DNA from: an uncultured Pontibacter sp.
GTDB lineage: Bacteria > Bacteroidota > Bacteroidia > Cytophagales > Hymenobacteraceae
Direction: 5' to 3'
NCBI RefSeq assembly: GCF_947499215.1
Contig: NZ_CANMNI010000001.1
Span: 1,631,523 to 1,695,522, forward strand
DNA length: 64,000 nt
Made by a program: the position numbers and the translations under genes. The notes under the pieces were generated by a model. That model worked only from the letters and a program-made list of their open reading frames with translations. It was not told where the DNA came from and made no database searches. Positions 10,235 through 20,211 of this stretch are shown in pieces. Numbering within the stretch: position 1 is the stretch's first letter; each line of letters begins with the position of its first letter.

Positions 10235-12580
10235 TTACTCTACCACAATCTCATCCAACATCAGCCAAGTCTTTTGGCCGGCCGACGGGTACTGGTCCGG
10301 ACTCACCCTCACATTGCGCACCGTTACTTTTACATAGCGGGCACGAGTTAAAGGTATGGTCGTGGCTACTTCCTGCGTCATGATGCCCTCGGCACCGAGC
10401 GGGTTCGGGTCGTCAATCACGTCTACTGTCACGTAGGTTTTACCGTCTACAGACAGGGCGTACTCTACCTGCGTGGGCAGGAATATACGGTAGCCGATGT
10501 GCTGCATAAAGTTCACGCTCAATCGCCTGATGGGCTGTACCTTTTGCAGGTCTATCAAAAACTCGGCATCTCGTTCCAAAAAGCCAACCCAGTTGCCGTC
10601 GTACTGGTCGGTGGAGCCATACAGGCCGTCTACCAGTTTCGATGCTTTTGCAAAGCTTTGATGCGGTGTAGACGAGCGGATAAATGGTTTGTTAAAGGCT
10701 TTGTGCACATCGAACTGGCGGGTGCTCACTTTGCCCACCAACTTGCCGTTCACGAATGAGCCTGCCTTGATAGTAGTGGTTTTGTTCAGCGAAAAAGGTC
10801 CTTTGTATACCTGCGATTTGGCATTTGGCTCATAACCGTCTAAGGTATAGTGGATGGATACGTCTGCTGCATCGGTCTCGAACGTGACGGTTGCCCGGTT
10901 TGCGGCGGTGTCTACCTGCAGTTGCGGACGCACGTTAAAGGCGCTGCGAGCGTAGTTGACACCCATCGCATCGTAGCGCTTGTACTGTTCCTGCATGCGG
11001 TTCTGGAAGCTTTTCCAGTCTTTGAGCTTGGCAGGCGTCCAAAGCACTTCGCTCAAGGCACTTATGCGCGGGAATAGCATGTACTCTATGTGCTCCTCGG
11101 TAGTGATGTACTCGGTCCAGAGATTTGCCTGTGCGCCCAGTATGTACTTTTTCTCTTCGGCTGAAAGCTCGCTTGGCGTTGGGTCGTAGGCGTATACCTT
11201 GGAGAGCGGGTTGTACCCGTGAATGGTAACCGGCTCTAGGTCGCGCTCGCCTTGGTAGTGGTCGAAGTAGAGGGGTGAGCCCGGTGTCATCACCACGTAG
11301 TGCTTTTCTTTGGCGGCCGCTATACCTCCCTTGGTGCCGCGCCACGACATCACGTAGGCGTTCGGTGCCAGACCGCCCTCCAGAATCTCATCCCAGCCAA
11401 TGATGGTGCGGCCGTTCTTGTTCACAAACTTCTCGATGCGCTGCACAAAGTAGCTCTGCAACTCGTGCTCGTCCTTGAGCTTATTGTCTTTGATGCGTTT
11501 CTGGCATTTCGGGCACACTTTCCAGCGGGTTTTCGGGGCTTCGTCGCCTCCAATGTGGATGATTTTGCTCGGGAAGAGCTCCATCACCTCGGTGAGCACA
11601 TCCTCCAAGAAAGCAAACGTTTGCTCGTTGCCGGCGCAGAATATATCCGGAAAAATGCCCCACTTCGACTCTACTTTGTGCGGACCTCCCGTGCACGAAA
11701 GCTCCGGGAAAGCGGCCAGTGCCGCCAGTGCATGGCCCGGCATTTCGATTTCCGGCACCACATTGATAAAGCGCTCCTGCGCATAGGCCACTACTTCTTT
11801 TATCTGTTCCTGGGTATAATAACCGCCGTGGCGGCGCTTGCGGTAGGTTTGCGGCAAGTCCCAGTAGTGACCGATCAGGGTGCTGTCGCGCCATGCGCCT
11901 ACCTCTGTCAACTTCGGGTACTTTTTGATTTCGATGCGCCAGCCTTGGTCGTCGGTCAGGTGCCAGTGAAAGGTATTCAGCTTGTGCATCGCCAAGTAGT
12001 CGATATACTGTTTCACGAACTCCACCGGATAGAAATGGCGGGTAACATCCAAGTGCATGCCACGCCAGCCATAGCGGGGCTTGTCTACAATCTGGAGCGC
12101 AGGTATAAGCGCCGAGCCCGTCGTCTTTTGGGTGGGCAGCAACTGGCGCATGGTCTGTATACCTAAAAAAACGCCGTTGGCTTGTTTGGCAGCCAGTGTT
12201 ATACGGCTTTGGCTTACGTGCAAGGTATAGCCCTCCGCCCCCAGCGTATCGTTTTCGGTCTGCAGGGTCAGGTGTATAATATTCGTGTCCTTTTTCTTGG
12301 GTCTGCGCTGAATAAGCTCCGGTTTATTTCCAGTTGTCTGTTCAATGTGCTGGGCTAAAAACTCGCCTACACGCAGCAAATCGTCGCTTTTGGGATCTAC
12401 ATATACCTTGGTAGACGGCTGCACCAAAAAGCCTCCTTTTTGGGTAGTGAGCTTCACGGGCTGCGGAATAAGCGACAGCGACTCTGGTTTAACCTGTGCC
12501 TGTGCCGGCGACAAAGTGGCTATACCTGTGGCGCAGGCAAAAGAAAGTAAAAGGGCGAAGATATTCTTCCTGAACCTCAT
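10235..12580 (-). CDS. Beta-N-acetylhexosaminidase GH20 with C-terminal discoidin-like (F5/8C) domain
   Basis: GMHLDVTRHFYPVEFVKQYIDYLAMHKLNTFHWHLTDDQGWRIEIKKYP, HIGGDEAPKTRW catalytic DE; signal peptide. Confidence 0.95.
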   Translation of the reverse strand: MRFRKNIFALLLSFACATGIATLSPAQAQVKPESLSLIPQPVKLTTQKGGFLVQPSTKVYVDPKSDDLLRVGEFLAQHIEQTTGNKPELIQRRPKKKDTNIIHLTLQTENDTLGAEGYTLHVSQSRITLAAKQANGVFLGIQTMRQLLPTQKTTGSALIPALQIVDKPRYGWRGMHLDVTRHFYPVEFVKQYIDYLAMHKLNTFHWHLTDDQGWRIEIKKYPKLTEVGAWRDSTLIGHYWDLPQTYRKRRHGGYYTQEQIKEVVAYAQERFINVVPEIEMPGHALAALAAFPELSCTGGPHKVESKWGIFPDIFCAGNEQTFAFLEDVLTEVMELFPSKIIHIGGDEAPKTRWKVCPKCQKRIKDNKLKDEHELQSYFVQRIEKFVNKNGRTIIGWDEILEGGLAPNAYVMSWRGTKGGIAAAKEKHYVVMTPGSPLYFDHYQGERDLEPVTIHGYNPLSKVYAYDPTPSELSAEEKKYILGAQANLWTEYITTEEHIEYMLFPRISALSEVLWTPAKLKDWKSFQNRMQEQYKRYDAMGVNYARSAFNVRPQLQVDTAANRATVTFETDAADVSIHYTLDGYEPNAKSQVYKGPFSLNKTTTIKAGSFVNGKLVGKVSTRQFDVHKAFNKPFIRSSTPHQSFAKASKLVDGLYGSTDQYDGNWVGFLERDAEFLIDLQKVQPIRRLSVNFMQHIGYRIFLPTQVEYALSVDGKTYVTVDVIDDPNPLGAEGIMTQEVATTIPLTRARYVKVTVRNVRVSPDQYPSAGQKTWLMLDEIVVE

Positions 12581-12721
12581 ATCAGCAATGTGTATTAAAA
12601 TGGTGTTGGTAGTGCTTAAAACGATGCAGTATGTTTTGTATTTCGTTGCGGCTGGAGCTATTTGAAATCAAGCACAAAGGTACACGCCATCCTTGTAAGG
12701 TATAGCCCTACCCAAAATAAA

Positions 12722-12765
12722 AACCGCTAAAACAAAGCCGGGTAATCTGCCTTGTTTTAGCGGTT
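12722..12765 (-). terminator. Terminator downstream of nagB-like gene
   Basis: AACCGCTAAAACAA / TTGTTTTAGCGGTT 14-bp perfect stem. Confidence 0.75.
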
Positions 12766-12775
12766 AGGTATATGT

Positions 12776-14695
12776 CTAGAATTTCCACCTTACGAAAGCC
12801 TCCATGGCCTCGTAGTTGGCCAGCCCCAGGTCGTCGTAGCTCTTGGCGGTATCGCGGTTGCGCTCCTCGGCACGCACCCAGAATTCACGGGAGTCATCGC
12901 CCGGGAACACCGGGCGGTCTTTCTGCGACTGATGCTTGAAGATGGCGTTGCGCTTGCGTTCCACCTCTTGCGGCGACAGCGGTACGGCCATCTCGATTTC
13001 GTGCGTGGCAAACTCGTGCCATGCGCCGCGGTACATCCACAGCCAGCAATCCTTGGCCCACGCTTCGGTTTCGCGGAGTCGGGACAGGGCGGCCAACACA
13101 ATGTTGAAGCAAACGATGTGCGTACCGTGCGGATCGGCAAAGTCGCCGGCGGCGAATACCTGATGCGGCTTTACTTGCTGCAACAGCTCCATGGTCAGCT
13201 CGACGTCGATTTCGGTTACGGGTTTTTTTACCGTCTTGCCTGTTTCATAGAATGGCAGCGCCATGAAGTGGATGTGATCGTCATCCAGACCCGCATAACG
13301 GGCACCCGCGATAGCCTCACTCTTCCGGATAAAGCCTTTCACATCGCGTATCTCCTGCGAGTCGAGCTGGTTGGGCTGTTTGTCTTCCAGGAACGTGCGC
13401 ATGTTCTCGTAGATTTCCTCCAAGTGATCTGTCTCTTTGCCGATGCTCTTGTTGAAGTCCATGGCAAATTCCATGTAGCGCAGCACATCGTCGTCCCAAA
13501 CGGCGGTGTTGCCGGAAGTCTGGTAGGCTACATGCACGTCGTGCCCTTGGTCGACCAGACGGATAAAGGTACCGCCCATCGAAATTACGTCATCGTCGGG
13601 GTGCGGCGAGAAGATAACCACACGTTTCTGGGCAGGCTCGGCACGCTCCGGACGGCGCTTGTCGTCGGCGCCAGGCTTGCCACCCGGCCAACCGGTGATG
13701 GTGCTTTGCAGCTTATTAAAGATGTCGATGTTGATTTCGTAAGCCGTTCCCTTTTCAGTGATGAGCTGGGCCATGCCATGGCTGTTGTAGTCTTCCTCGG
13801 TCAGTTTCAGAATCGGTTTCTGCACTTCTTCGGACAACCAAATCACCGCTTTCTTGATCATGGCATCATCCCACACACAATCTTTCACCAACCATGGCGT
13901 ATTGAAGCGGGTCAGCTCCGAAGCCGCGTCCACATCGAGCACAAACTCTACATTGTCCGACAACTGCAAGTAGGTAGCTGGCACCTCGCTCGACATCTCC
14001 CCCTCCACAGCTTTCTTGATGATCGGCGCTTTCTTACCGCTCCAAGCCATCAGAATGATTTCGCGGGCTTTGAAGATGGTGCCGATGCCCATCGTAATCG
14101 CTTTGCGCGGCACGTTCTCCTTGCCACCGAAATCACGGGAAGCATCGCGGCGTGTCAGGTCGTCGAGCGTAACCAGTCGTGTACCGGAGTTTGGTGCAGA
14201 ACCCGGCTCGTTGAAACCAATATGGCCCGTACGACCGATACCCAGAATCTGCAAATCCAGTCCCCCTACTGACTCGATCTTGCGCTCATATTCCAGACAG
14301 TAGTCATGAATTCTGTCCTGCGGCAGCGTGCCGTCCGGTATGTGCACATTGTTCTTATTGATGTCGATGTGGTCGAACAGGTTCTCGTTCATGAACGTGA
14401 CGTAACTCTGCACCGCCGTCGGCTGCATTGGGTAGTACTCGTCCAGGTTGAACGTGATGACATTGCGGAAGCTAAGGCCTTCTTCGCGGTGCAGGCGCAC
14501 CAGCTCGGCGTATACCTTTACGGGCGTGGCACCGGTGGCAAGACCCAGCACGGCTTTCTCGTTGCGTCCCTGTTTGTATCGGATGAGCTCCGCGATGCGC
14601 TGGGCAACTTTCACGGAAGCGATAAATTCGTCTTGGTAAATGGTAACCGGAAGCTTCTCAAATCGGGTCTCTTCCAGAAGATTTAATCGAGCCAT
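12776..14695 (-). CDS. NagB-like glucosamine-6-phosphate deaminase fused to PIG-L/LmbE deacetylase-like domain
   Basis: N-terminal NagB (ATGATPVKVY, FNLDEYY, GRTGHIGFNEP) and C-terminal PIG-L motif (SPHPDDDVISMGG). Confidence 0.92.
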   Translation of the reverse strand: MARLNLLEETRFEKLPVTIYQDEFIASVKVAQRIAELIRYKQGRNEKAVLGLATGATPVKVYAELVRLHREEGLSFRNVITFNLDEYYPMQPTAVQSYVTFMNENLFDHIDINKNNVHIPDGTLPQDRIHDYCLEYERKIESVGGLDLQILGIGRTGHIGFNEPGSAPNSGTRLVTLDDLTRRDASRDFGGKENVPRKAITMGIGTIFKAREIILMAWSGKKAPIIKKAVEGEMSSEVPATYLQLSDNVEFVLDVDAASELTRFNTPWLVKDCVWDDAMIKKAVIWLSEEVQKPILKLTEEDYNSHGMAQLITEKGTAYEINIDIFNKLQSTITGWPGGKPGADDKRRPERAEPAQKRVVIFSPHPDDDVISMGGTFIRLVDQGHDVHVAYQTSGNTAVWDDDVLRYMEFAMDFNKSIGKETDHLEEIYENMRTFLEDKQPNQLDSQEIRDVKGFIRKSEAIAGARYAGLDDDHIHFMALPFYETGKTVKKPVTEIDVELTMELLQQVKPHQVFAAGDFADPHGTHIVCFNIVLAALSRLRETEAWAKDCWLWMYRGAWHEFATHEIEMAVPLSPQEVERKRNAIFKHQSQKDRPVFPGDDSREFWVRAEERNRDTAKSYDDLGLANYEAMEAFVRWKF

Positions 14696-14731
14696 AGTTC
14701 TGAATGTGCTATAATGTGATGTTGTGTTTCG

Positions 14732-15985
14732 TTATTTGCTTGTATCGATGCGATGCTCAAAAATGCGCTCCATTACGGTGGCCACCGGTCCCAGTATACC
14801 TGCCTCCTGTCCCAGTTTCGACAGCGCGATTTCGGTGCGCTCCCGCAACTGCGTCATGCAATAGGTGTTGATGGATTGCTGAATCGGGGTGGTGAGGTAC
14901 TGCCGCGCCTCGGCCATTTTGCCGCCGATAATGATGAGCTCCGGGTTGAAAAGCTGAATGAGCATGGCGATGCCCTTGCCTAAATTCCGCCCTGTTTCGG
15001 CGAGTATGTTGATGGCGTACTGGTCGCCCTCGTGCGCAGCCTGAATGATGGCCTGCGGTTCAATTTTCTCCAGTTCCTGTCCCGACAGTGCTTTGAGCAA
15101 GGTGTCCTGACCAGCCTGCAGTCCCTCGCGGGCCATACGGGCCAAGGCGCTCCCAGAGGCCACCGTTTCGAGACAACCCCGTTTGCCGCAATGGCACAGC
15201 ACACCGTTGTCAATAAAGGGAATATGCCCGAACTCACCCGCAAAACCGGATGTGCCGAGACGCAATTTTCCGTCCATGATGATGCCCAAACCGATGCCCC
15301 AGTCCAGCGTGAGCACGAGCACGTCGCGCCTGCCCTGCGCCGCACCAAAACGGTACTCGGCCAAGGTGGCGCTCTTCACATCGTTTTGGATGTAGACTGG
15401 TTTATTAAACTTAAGCGCCAGCAAATCCTGTAGCGGTGTTTCGTCCTGACCGGTGAGTAAATAGGTATAGCTGTCGCCCTCTCTGGACGACACAAGCCCC
15501 GGCATGCTTAAGCCAATGCCCATCAGTTTGTCAGCGTCTATACCTGCCGAAAGCACGAGACTGTTGGCATGCTGGTACAGTTCGTCGAGCGCAGTTAGGT
15601 CTTTGGTAAGGCGTATGGGAAAGGTATGGGTACCGGTGATGTTGTTGTTCGTGCCGTCGAAAATAGCCATGTGGGTGCTGAACTTCTCCATCTCGATGCT
15701 TAGCACGAAAAGCGAGTCGTTGCGCAGTCCGTACAGCTCCGGCTTGCGACCACCTACCGATTCACCCCGGCCTTGCTTTTCAATCAGGCCCTCCGTCATC
15801 AACTCGTTGAGCAAGCCCATCGAGGTAGGCGAACTAATGTTGAAACGGTTGCAGATATCAGCATTGGAACGAGCACCCTTTACATAGAGGTGTCGCACGA
15901 TCTTGATTTTCTGCAGATGCTTCTTCCGCTCCACATGGTTCAGCTTCTCCAGATACTCTTCTTCCAATGTCAGGAACGCGCTCAT
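14732..15985 (-). CDS. ROK family transcriptional regulator (NagC/XylR type)
   Basis: N-terminal winged HTH, ROK signature LCHCGKRGCLETVASG, EFGHI. Confidence 0.88.
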   Translation of the reverse strand: MSAFLTLEEEYLEKLNHVERKKHLQKIKIVRHLYVKGARSNADICNRFNISSPTSMGLLNELMTEGLIEKQGRGESVGGRKPELYGLRNDSLFVLSIEMEKFSTHMAIFDGTNNNITGTHTFPIRLTKDLTALDELYQHANSLVLSAGIDADKLMGIGLSMPGLVSSREGDSYTYLLTGQDETPLQDLLALKFNKPVYIQNDVKSATLAEYRFGAAQGRRDVLVLTLDWGIGLGIIMDGKLRLGTSGFAGEFGHIPFIDNGVLCHCGKRGCLETVASGSALARMAREGLQAGQDTLLKALSGQELEKIEPQAIIQAAHEGDQYAINILAETGRNLGKGIAMLIQLFNPELIIIGGKMAEARQYLTTPIQQSINTYCMTQLRERTEIALSKLGQEAGILGPVATVMERIFEHRIDTSK

Positions 15986-16128
15986 GCAATCAGTTTTGGT
16001 GTGATAACATAAAGTACGAGGATTGAAGACTTAAAAGCAAGATACTTTTATTAAATTTTTATTAAAGTTATCCCGAATAAATTATTTTTTAACCAATTAA
16101 ATAGCTGTTCGCTAAAAAAATCATCGGA

Positions 16129-16213
16129 TTGTCATTCCGAATGTAATGAGAAATCTGGATTGGTCTGGTAGTAATTAAATGTTCCAGATTTCTCACTTTG
16201 TTCGAAATGACAG
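16129..16213. repeat. Palindromic interspersed-type repeat (imperfect inverted repeat)
   Basis: TTGTCATTCCGAATGTAATGAGAAATCTGGA ... TCCAGATTTCTCACTTTGTTCGAAATGACAG. Confidence 0.75.
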
Positions 16214-16219
16214 CAAAAA

Positions 16220-16246
16220 AAGGCAGTAGCTCGCGCTACTGCCTTT
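16220..16246. terminator. Hairpin terminator
   Basis: AAGGCAGTAGC tcgc GCTACTGCCTTT. Confidence 0.75.
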
Positions 16247-16346
16247 CCTTAATATCAAATCTGCCAACTCTATAACGGGCTTGTATAAGAAACGCGTGAG
16301 GCATTAGTCAAACATGATACCTGTGCTGTTTTGGCAGATTTAATTA

Positions 16347-16880
16347 TTAGTAACTTCCCAGAAATTCATCCAGCACGTCTTCATCGTCAAAATTCAGTAC
16401 AGCTTTAGCTACTTTCATTTGTCCTTTTGTTGCAGCTAACGCAGACAAAGCCGCTGCTGTAAACTCTAAGTCCCATTCTATACTTTTAGCTGAAATTATA
16501 AGTTCAGGTATGGACTCTAATGAATTGAGGTAATCTTCATAGTATTCTTTAGGTACTTGCGGATTATTCCTATGCCTTTGAACTTCAATGACAGCTGTTA
16601 GCCCAAGAATGCTTGAATTAACTATACCATTCTCTCTGGCTATTCTGATTAGATGCGGAACAGCAAAGTAGGAAGCCAAGCCAACATCTCCCTGATGGTG
16701 CAGCTCGTCCCAAAGTTCTGCGAGTATGTCATCAATTTCTTCTGAACTGTCGGCACTTTCTAATCTTCTAAGAGCAATGGAAGCGTCGTAGGGCGTTCTA
16801 CAGCCACCTTCAAGCTCTTTCCATTTTGGATCGTTCAACTCAATCATTCTATTAATTCTTCTACCTGCCAACCTACTCAT
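16347..16880 (-). CDS. Hypothetical helical protein
   Basis: Open frame overlapping the 3' end of the C40 peptidase gene by 8 nt; no recognised domain; start may be internal (MIELND). Confidence 0.6.
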   Translation of the reverse strand: MSRLAGRRINRMIELNDPKWKELEGGCRTPYDASIALRRLESADSSEEIDDILAELWDELHHQGDVGLASYFAVPHLIRIARENGIVNSSILGLTAVIEVQRHRNNPQVPKEYYEDYLNSLESIPELIISAKSIEWDLEFTAAALSALAATKGQMKVAKAVLNFDDEDVLDEFLGSY

Positions 16881-18084
16881 ACAAGGGCTTCTCGCGCAAA
16901 TCCACTAGCGTGGCTTCTGGCGACACCCGCTTGGCACGCAGGAAACGGCCCAGTTCGAAAGCATCGTGGTTTTCGGCGGATGGGTTCATGCTGTTGATGC
17001 GTACACGGCCGGCGGAGTGGATAAACTCTTGGTTGCCGCCGATCCACATACCTACGTGCACCACACGCTCTGGCTTGCCGTCTTTGGCAGGCACGCCGAA
17101 AAACAACAGGTCGCCCGGTCGAAGCTCGCCCCAACCCTTGTCGGTGCTTACCAGTTCGCCGATGTGTATTTGCTGCGAGGCGTCACGTGGCAGTACTAGC
17201 CCATTCATAAAGAACACCGTCTTGGTAAATCCGCTACAGTCCATACCTTTCACAGAAGTGCCACCCCACAGGTATGGCAGGCCAAGCAACTCCTTGCTTG
17301 AGGCTACTAGATTCTCTTCGGTTGGTTTGCGGCTGGCTACCCACTCTTTGAAACCCATGGCTTCAGCGGCAGGCACGTAGCCTGTTCGGCCATCCGGGAA
17401 AGTGACTTCATAAAAATCCTTTGCCTTATTTTTCAGCACCATCACGTCGCCGTATACCATGTCCGACACGGTAGTAGCGTTCTTGTCTGCCGTGGCGTGT
17501 GCGAAGCCGTAAGTCTTGGTATAGATAAGCTTTTTACCTTGCTGCCAGTTCGCGAAAGCGGTCTGGTCCATCAAAGCAATGCCGCCGTAATCTACCCAAG
17601 CCAGATACTGGTCAGGTGTCTGTACCAAGTACCAGCCGTTTTGCTTTTTCCATACCTTGAGCGGTGTGCCCATGGTCGCCTGCGTAGCCAATTCCGCAGA
17701 GTGCTTCGGCTGCGAGCGCAGGTTAGCCACCGAAATCGTCACGATGGCGTGGTGCTTCCCCTCGAGTTCCGTTTCCGGCAGCACCTGTATGCTATCCACA
17801 AACGACACGTTGGCTGCCTGCAGGCGCTTCAACAAGTCGGCTTTGGCTTCGGGCATGTTCGTTTCGCCGCGCAGCACATTGCCATTCGGCTCCACAACAA
17901 ACAGCGCAACACGTTTGTCTGGCGCGAATTGCTGGCGCACCGCTTCGATGTGGGTCTGGGCTGGCGAAGTTGCCGCTTGGTTTGTTTGAGCGGTAGCCGT
18001 AGCATCAGTGGATGTGCTTTGCGTACCGGCACAGGAAGCCAGCGCCAGCAAAAGCATCAGCACAAAAGAGTTGTTTTTAATCAT
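16873..18084 (-). CDS. C40 (NlpC/P60) peptidoglycan endopeptidase with SH3 domains
   Basis: LPYLWGGTSVKGMDCSGFTKTVFFMNGLVLPRDASQQ and VVHVGMWIGG; signal peptide. Confidence 0.92.
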   Translation of the reverse strand: MIKNNSFVLMLLLALASCAGTQSTSTDATATAQTNQAATSPAQTHIEAVRQQFAPDKRVALFVVEPNGNVLRGETNMPEAKADLLKRLQAANVSFVDSIQVLPETELEGKHHAIVTISVANLRSQPKHSAELATQATMGTPLKVWKKQNGWYLVQTPDQYLAWVDYGGIALMDQTAFANWQQGKKLIYTKTYGFAHATADKNATTVSDMVYGDVMVLKNKAKDFYEVTFPDGRTGYVPAAEAMGFKEWVASRKPTEENLVASSKELLGLPYLWGGTSVKGMDCSGFTKTVFFMNGLVLPRDASQQIHIGELVSTDKGWGELRPGDLLFFGVPAKDGKPERVVHVGMWIGGNQEFIHSAGRVRINSMNPSAENHDAFELGRFLRAKRVSPEATLVDLREKPLYE

Positions 18085-18255
18085 AGTATTGGGTTTTGAT
18101 TCATCCGCAGCACCAAGGCCCGCGGAAGCATTATACTTTAAACACGTATCGACTTATAATAATTCGTTCGGCAAGCGCATCTGCAAAACTCATCAATTGC
18201 AGTGCAATATTGCCCTGCCATCATGCTTTGCTTGCTACGCAGCGCTGAACACCCG

Positions 18256-19515
18256 CTAAGGCGCAACCAGCTGCATCAGTATACCTGAAATATAGGCCGC
18301 GTAGGTACCCACGGCATAGCCTAGAATGGACAACAGCACCCCCACCGGCGCCAGAGCCGGGTGAAATGCCGCAGCTACAATAGGAGCCGAAGCCGCACCA
18401 CCCACATTGGCCTGACTGCCCACCGCTAGGAAGAAAAATGGAGCCTTAATGAGTTTGCCCACGATAAACAGAAGCAACATGTGCATCGAAATCCAGATGA
18501 TACCCACCAAAAACAGCCCCGGCTGACTCACAATAGCGGTCACGTCCATCTGCATACCGATGGTGGCTACCAGAATGTAAAGGAACAGACTGGCAATACG
18601 TGAAGCCCCTGCACCCTCTAGGTTGCGGGCTTTGGTCGTCGACAGCAACATGCCAAAAGTAGTTGCCAGCACCACCAGCCAGAAGAACCCGGAGGTCAAG
18701 CTAAAGCGGGCCAAGTTGGGTGCGTTGGCTTCTATCCAAGGAGCGATCATATCGGACAAAAGATGCGCTATACCTGTCAAACCGAAACCAACCCCGGCTA
18801 TCAGCATAATATCGGGCAGGGTCGGTATTTTCATGATGCTCTGGCGGTACTTCTCGATTTTGTTCTTCAAGTCGGTCACCGCTGAATTGTCAGCCTTAAA
18901 GAAAGCATCCACTTTATCGGACCGGCCAGCGCCATACAGCAACACGGCCATCCAGACGTTCGCCACGATTACGTCCACGGCTATCACAGCAGAGAATAGG
19001 TTCGGATTCGGCTGGAAAATCTCGTACATGGCCAACTGGTTTGCCCCGCCGCCAATCCAGCTACCGGCAATCGTGGTCAGTCCGCGCCACACAGCGTCTG
19101 GCCCCTGCCCCCCTACAATTTCGGGCGCGAATGTTGAGACAATGAGTATCGCCAGCGGACCGCCAATGACAATCCCGACTGTGCCCGTGATAAACATAAG
19201 CCCGGCTTTGTGGCGCAGCTTCCAGATCTCTTTTAGGTCGAGGCTGATCGTGAAAAGCACCAAACTCGCTGGCAGTAAGTAACGGGATGCCACGCCATAC
19301 AGAGCTGACGTTTCACCGGAGATGATATTAAGCGAGTTGAGCAAACTCGGAATGAGGTAGCACAGCAAGAGGGCCGGTACGACGGAGTAAAACTTCCGGA
19401 ATACGGCGCGGTCGCTGGAAGCGGTTTTGAAGATAATAGCAAGGATGACGACGAGAATGCCTAGCACGACCGCGTCGTTGGTGATGAGGGGTGCTGGGGA
19501 GGTGGTTTCTTCCAT
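18256..19515 (-). CDS. DUF819 family membrane protein
   Basis: Multi-TM, GSWIGGGANQLAMYEIFQPNPNLFSAVIAVDVIVANVWMA... typical DUF819. Confidence 0.85.
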   Translation of the reverse strand: MEETTSPAPLITNDAVVLGILVVILAIIFKTASSDRAVFRKFYSVVPALLLCYLIPSLLNSLNIISGETSALYGVASRYLLPASLVLFTISLDLKEIWKLRHKAGLMFITGTVGIVIGGPLAILIVSTFAPEIVGGQGPDAVWRGLTTIAGSWIGGGANQLAMYEIFQPNPNLFSAVIAVDVIVANVWMAVLLYGAGRSDKVDAFFKADNSAVTDLKNKIEKYRQSIMKIPTLPDIMLIAGVGFGLTGIAHLLSDMIAPWIEANAPNLARFSLTSGFFWLVVLATTFGMLLSTTKARNLEGAGASRIASLFLYILVATIGMQMDVTAIVSQPGLFLVGIIWISMHMLLLFIVGKLIKAPFFFLAVGSQANVGGAASAPIVAAAFHPALAPVGVLLSILGYAVGTYAAYISGILMQLVAP

Positions 19516-19703
19516 AAAGTAGATGGTTCCCTGTGAAGGGGTATTTTGTTTAAATCGATTTGCTTGAAGCTAACAATCTTTTCTTAATAGTTATAGCCTA
19601 TCCAGTGCTATTATACCTACGGCTTCGGCTTGTTTCTATGCAACTGGAATTAACGCACCCCTACCCCTCCAGAAAGGTAGAGCTGTTAAGTTCTGCCGAA
19701 AAC

Positions 19704-19822
19704 TATCCCCCTGAGGGGAGTATAGGGGTGTAAATTCAGAGTGGGAGTGCCAGTAACAGGCCAATTTTCATTTTCCCTGCAACTGTAAACACCCCTCTGC
19801 GCTCCCCTCAAGGGGAGAATTC
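19704..19822. repeat. Imperfect inverted-repeat intergenic element
   Basis: TATCCCCCTGAGGGGAGTATAGGGGTGTAA ... GTAAACACCCCTCTGCGCTCCCCTCAAGGGGAG. Confidence 0.6.
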
Positions 19823-19968
19823 GCTTGAACGTAACGGTTATGCCTCTAGAAAGAGGAATTTCCCGCAAAACCGGGTCCAACCACCCCTAACCCCTCCTTA
19901 TCCAAGGCGGGAAACTTCTGTTACTGCCATCTTACAGGCATAGACTTTGTAGTTTCTGCCACAAACCA

Positions 19969-20205
19969 TACAAACCACTGGCACGCATTCAAAGACTAAC
20001 TCGCACGTTCCCTACGAAGCATATTGCATTAGCCAAGTGCACCTCTTGACGCTCCACTGTTTGAGCGTTCAGCGAGTTTGGAGCGTCTTGACTTTTTTGC
20101 CTACTGGGGGTAGGGGCCCTCGATTTTTTTGTCAAGAAAAAAAGTAGGTGCCCGCCGCACAGGCGAAACAGTGCCCAACTGGCCAAGCCAATCTATGAAA
20201 CAAGG
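19969..20205. repeat. Dispersed intergenic repeat, copy 1 (see 32191-32405)
   Basis: Shares TTGACGCTCCACTGTTTGAGCGTTCAGCGAGTTTGGAGCGTCTTGACTTTTTTGCCTACT and GTCAAGAAAAAAAGTAGGTGCCCGC with copy 2; carries a 19-nt insertion inside the second hairpin. Confidence 0.85.
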
Positions 20206-20211
20206 CTTTTG

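Noticed and set aside
11300-12166. 288-aa ORF antisense to GH20
   Set aside because: Shadow ORF; the GH20 catalytic motifs are on the minus strand.
12932-14272. 446-aa ORF antisense to the NagB fusion
   Set aside because: Shadow ORF opposite a convincing conserved gene.
14732-15985. ROK protein as the missing amino-sugar kinase
   Set aside because: It has an N-terminal winged HTH and no clear DxGxT phosphate-binding motif, so regulator is more likely.
19989-20186. 65-aa ORF containing FFLTKK
   Set aside because: Lies wholly inside the dispersed repeat; no signs of coding constraint.
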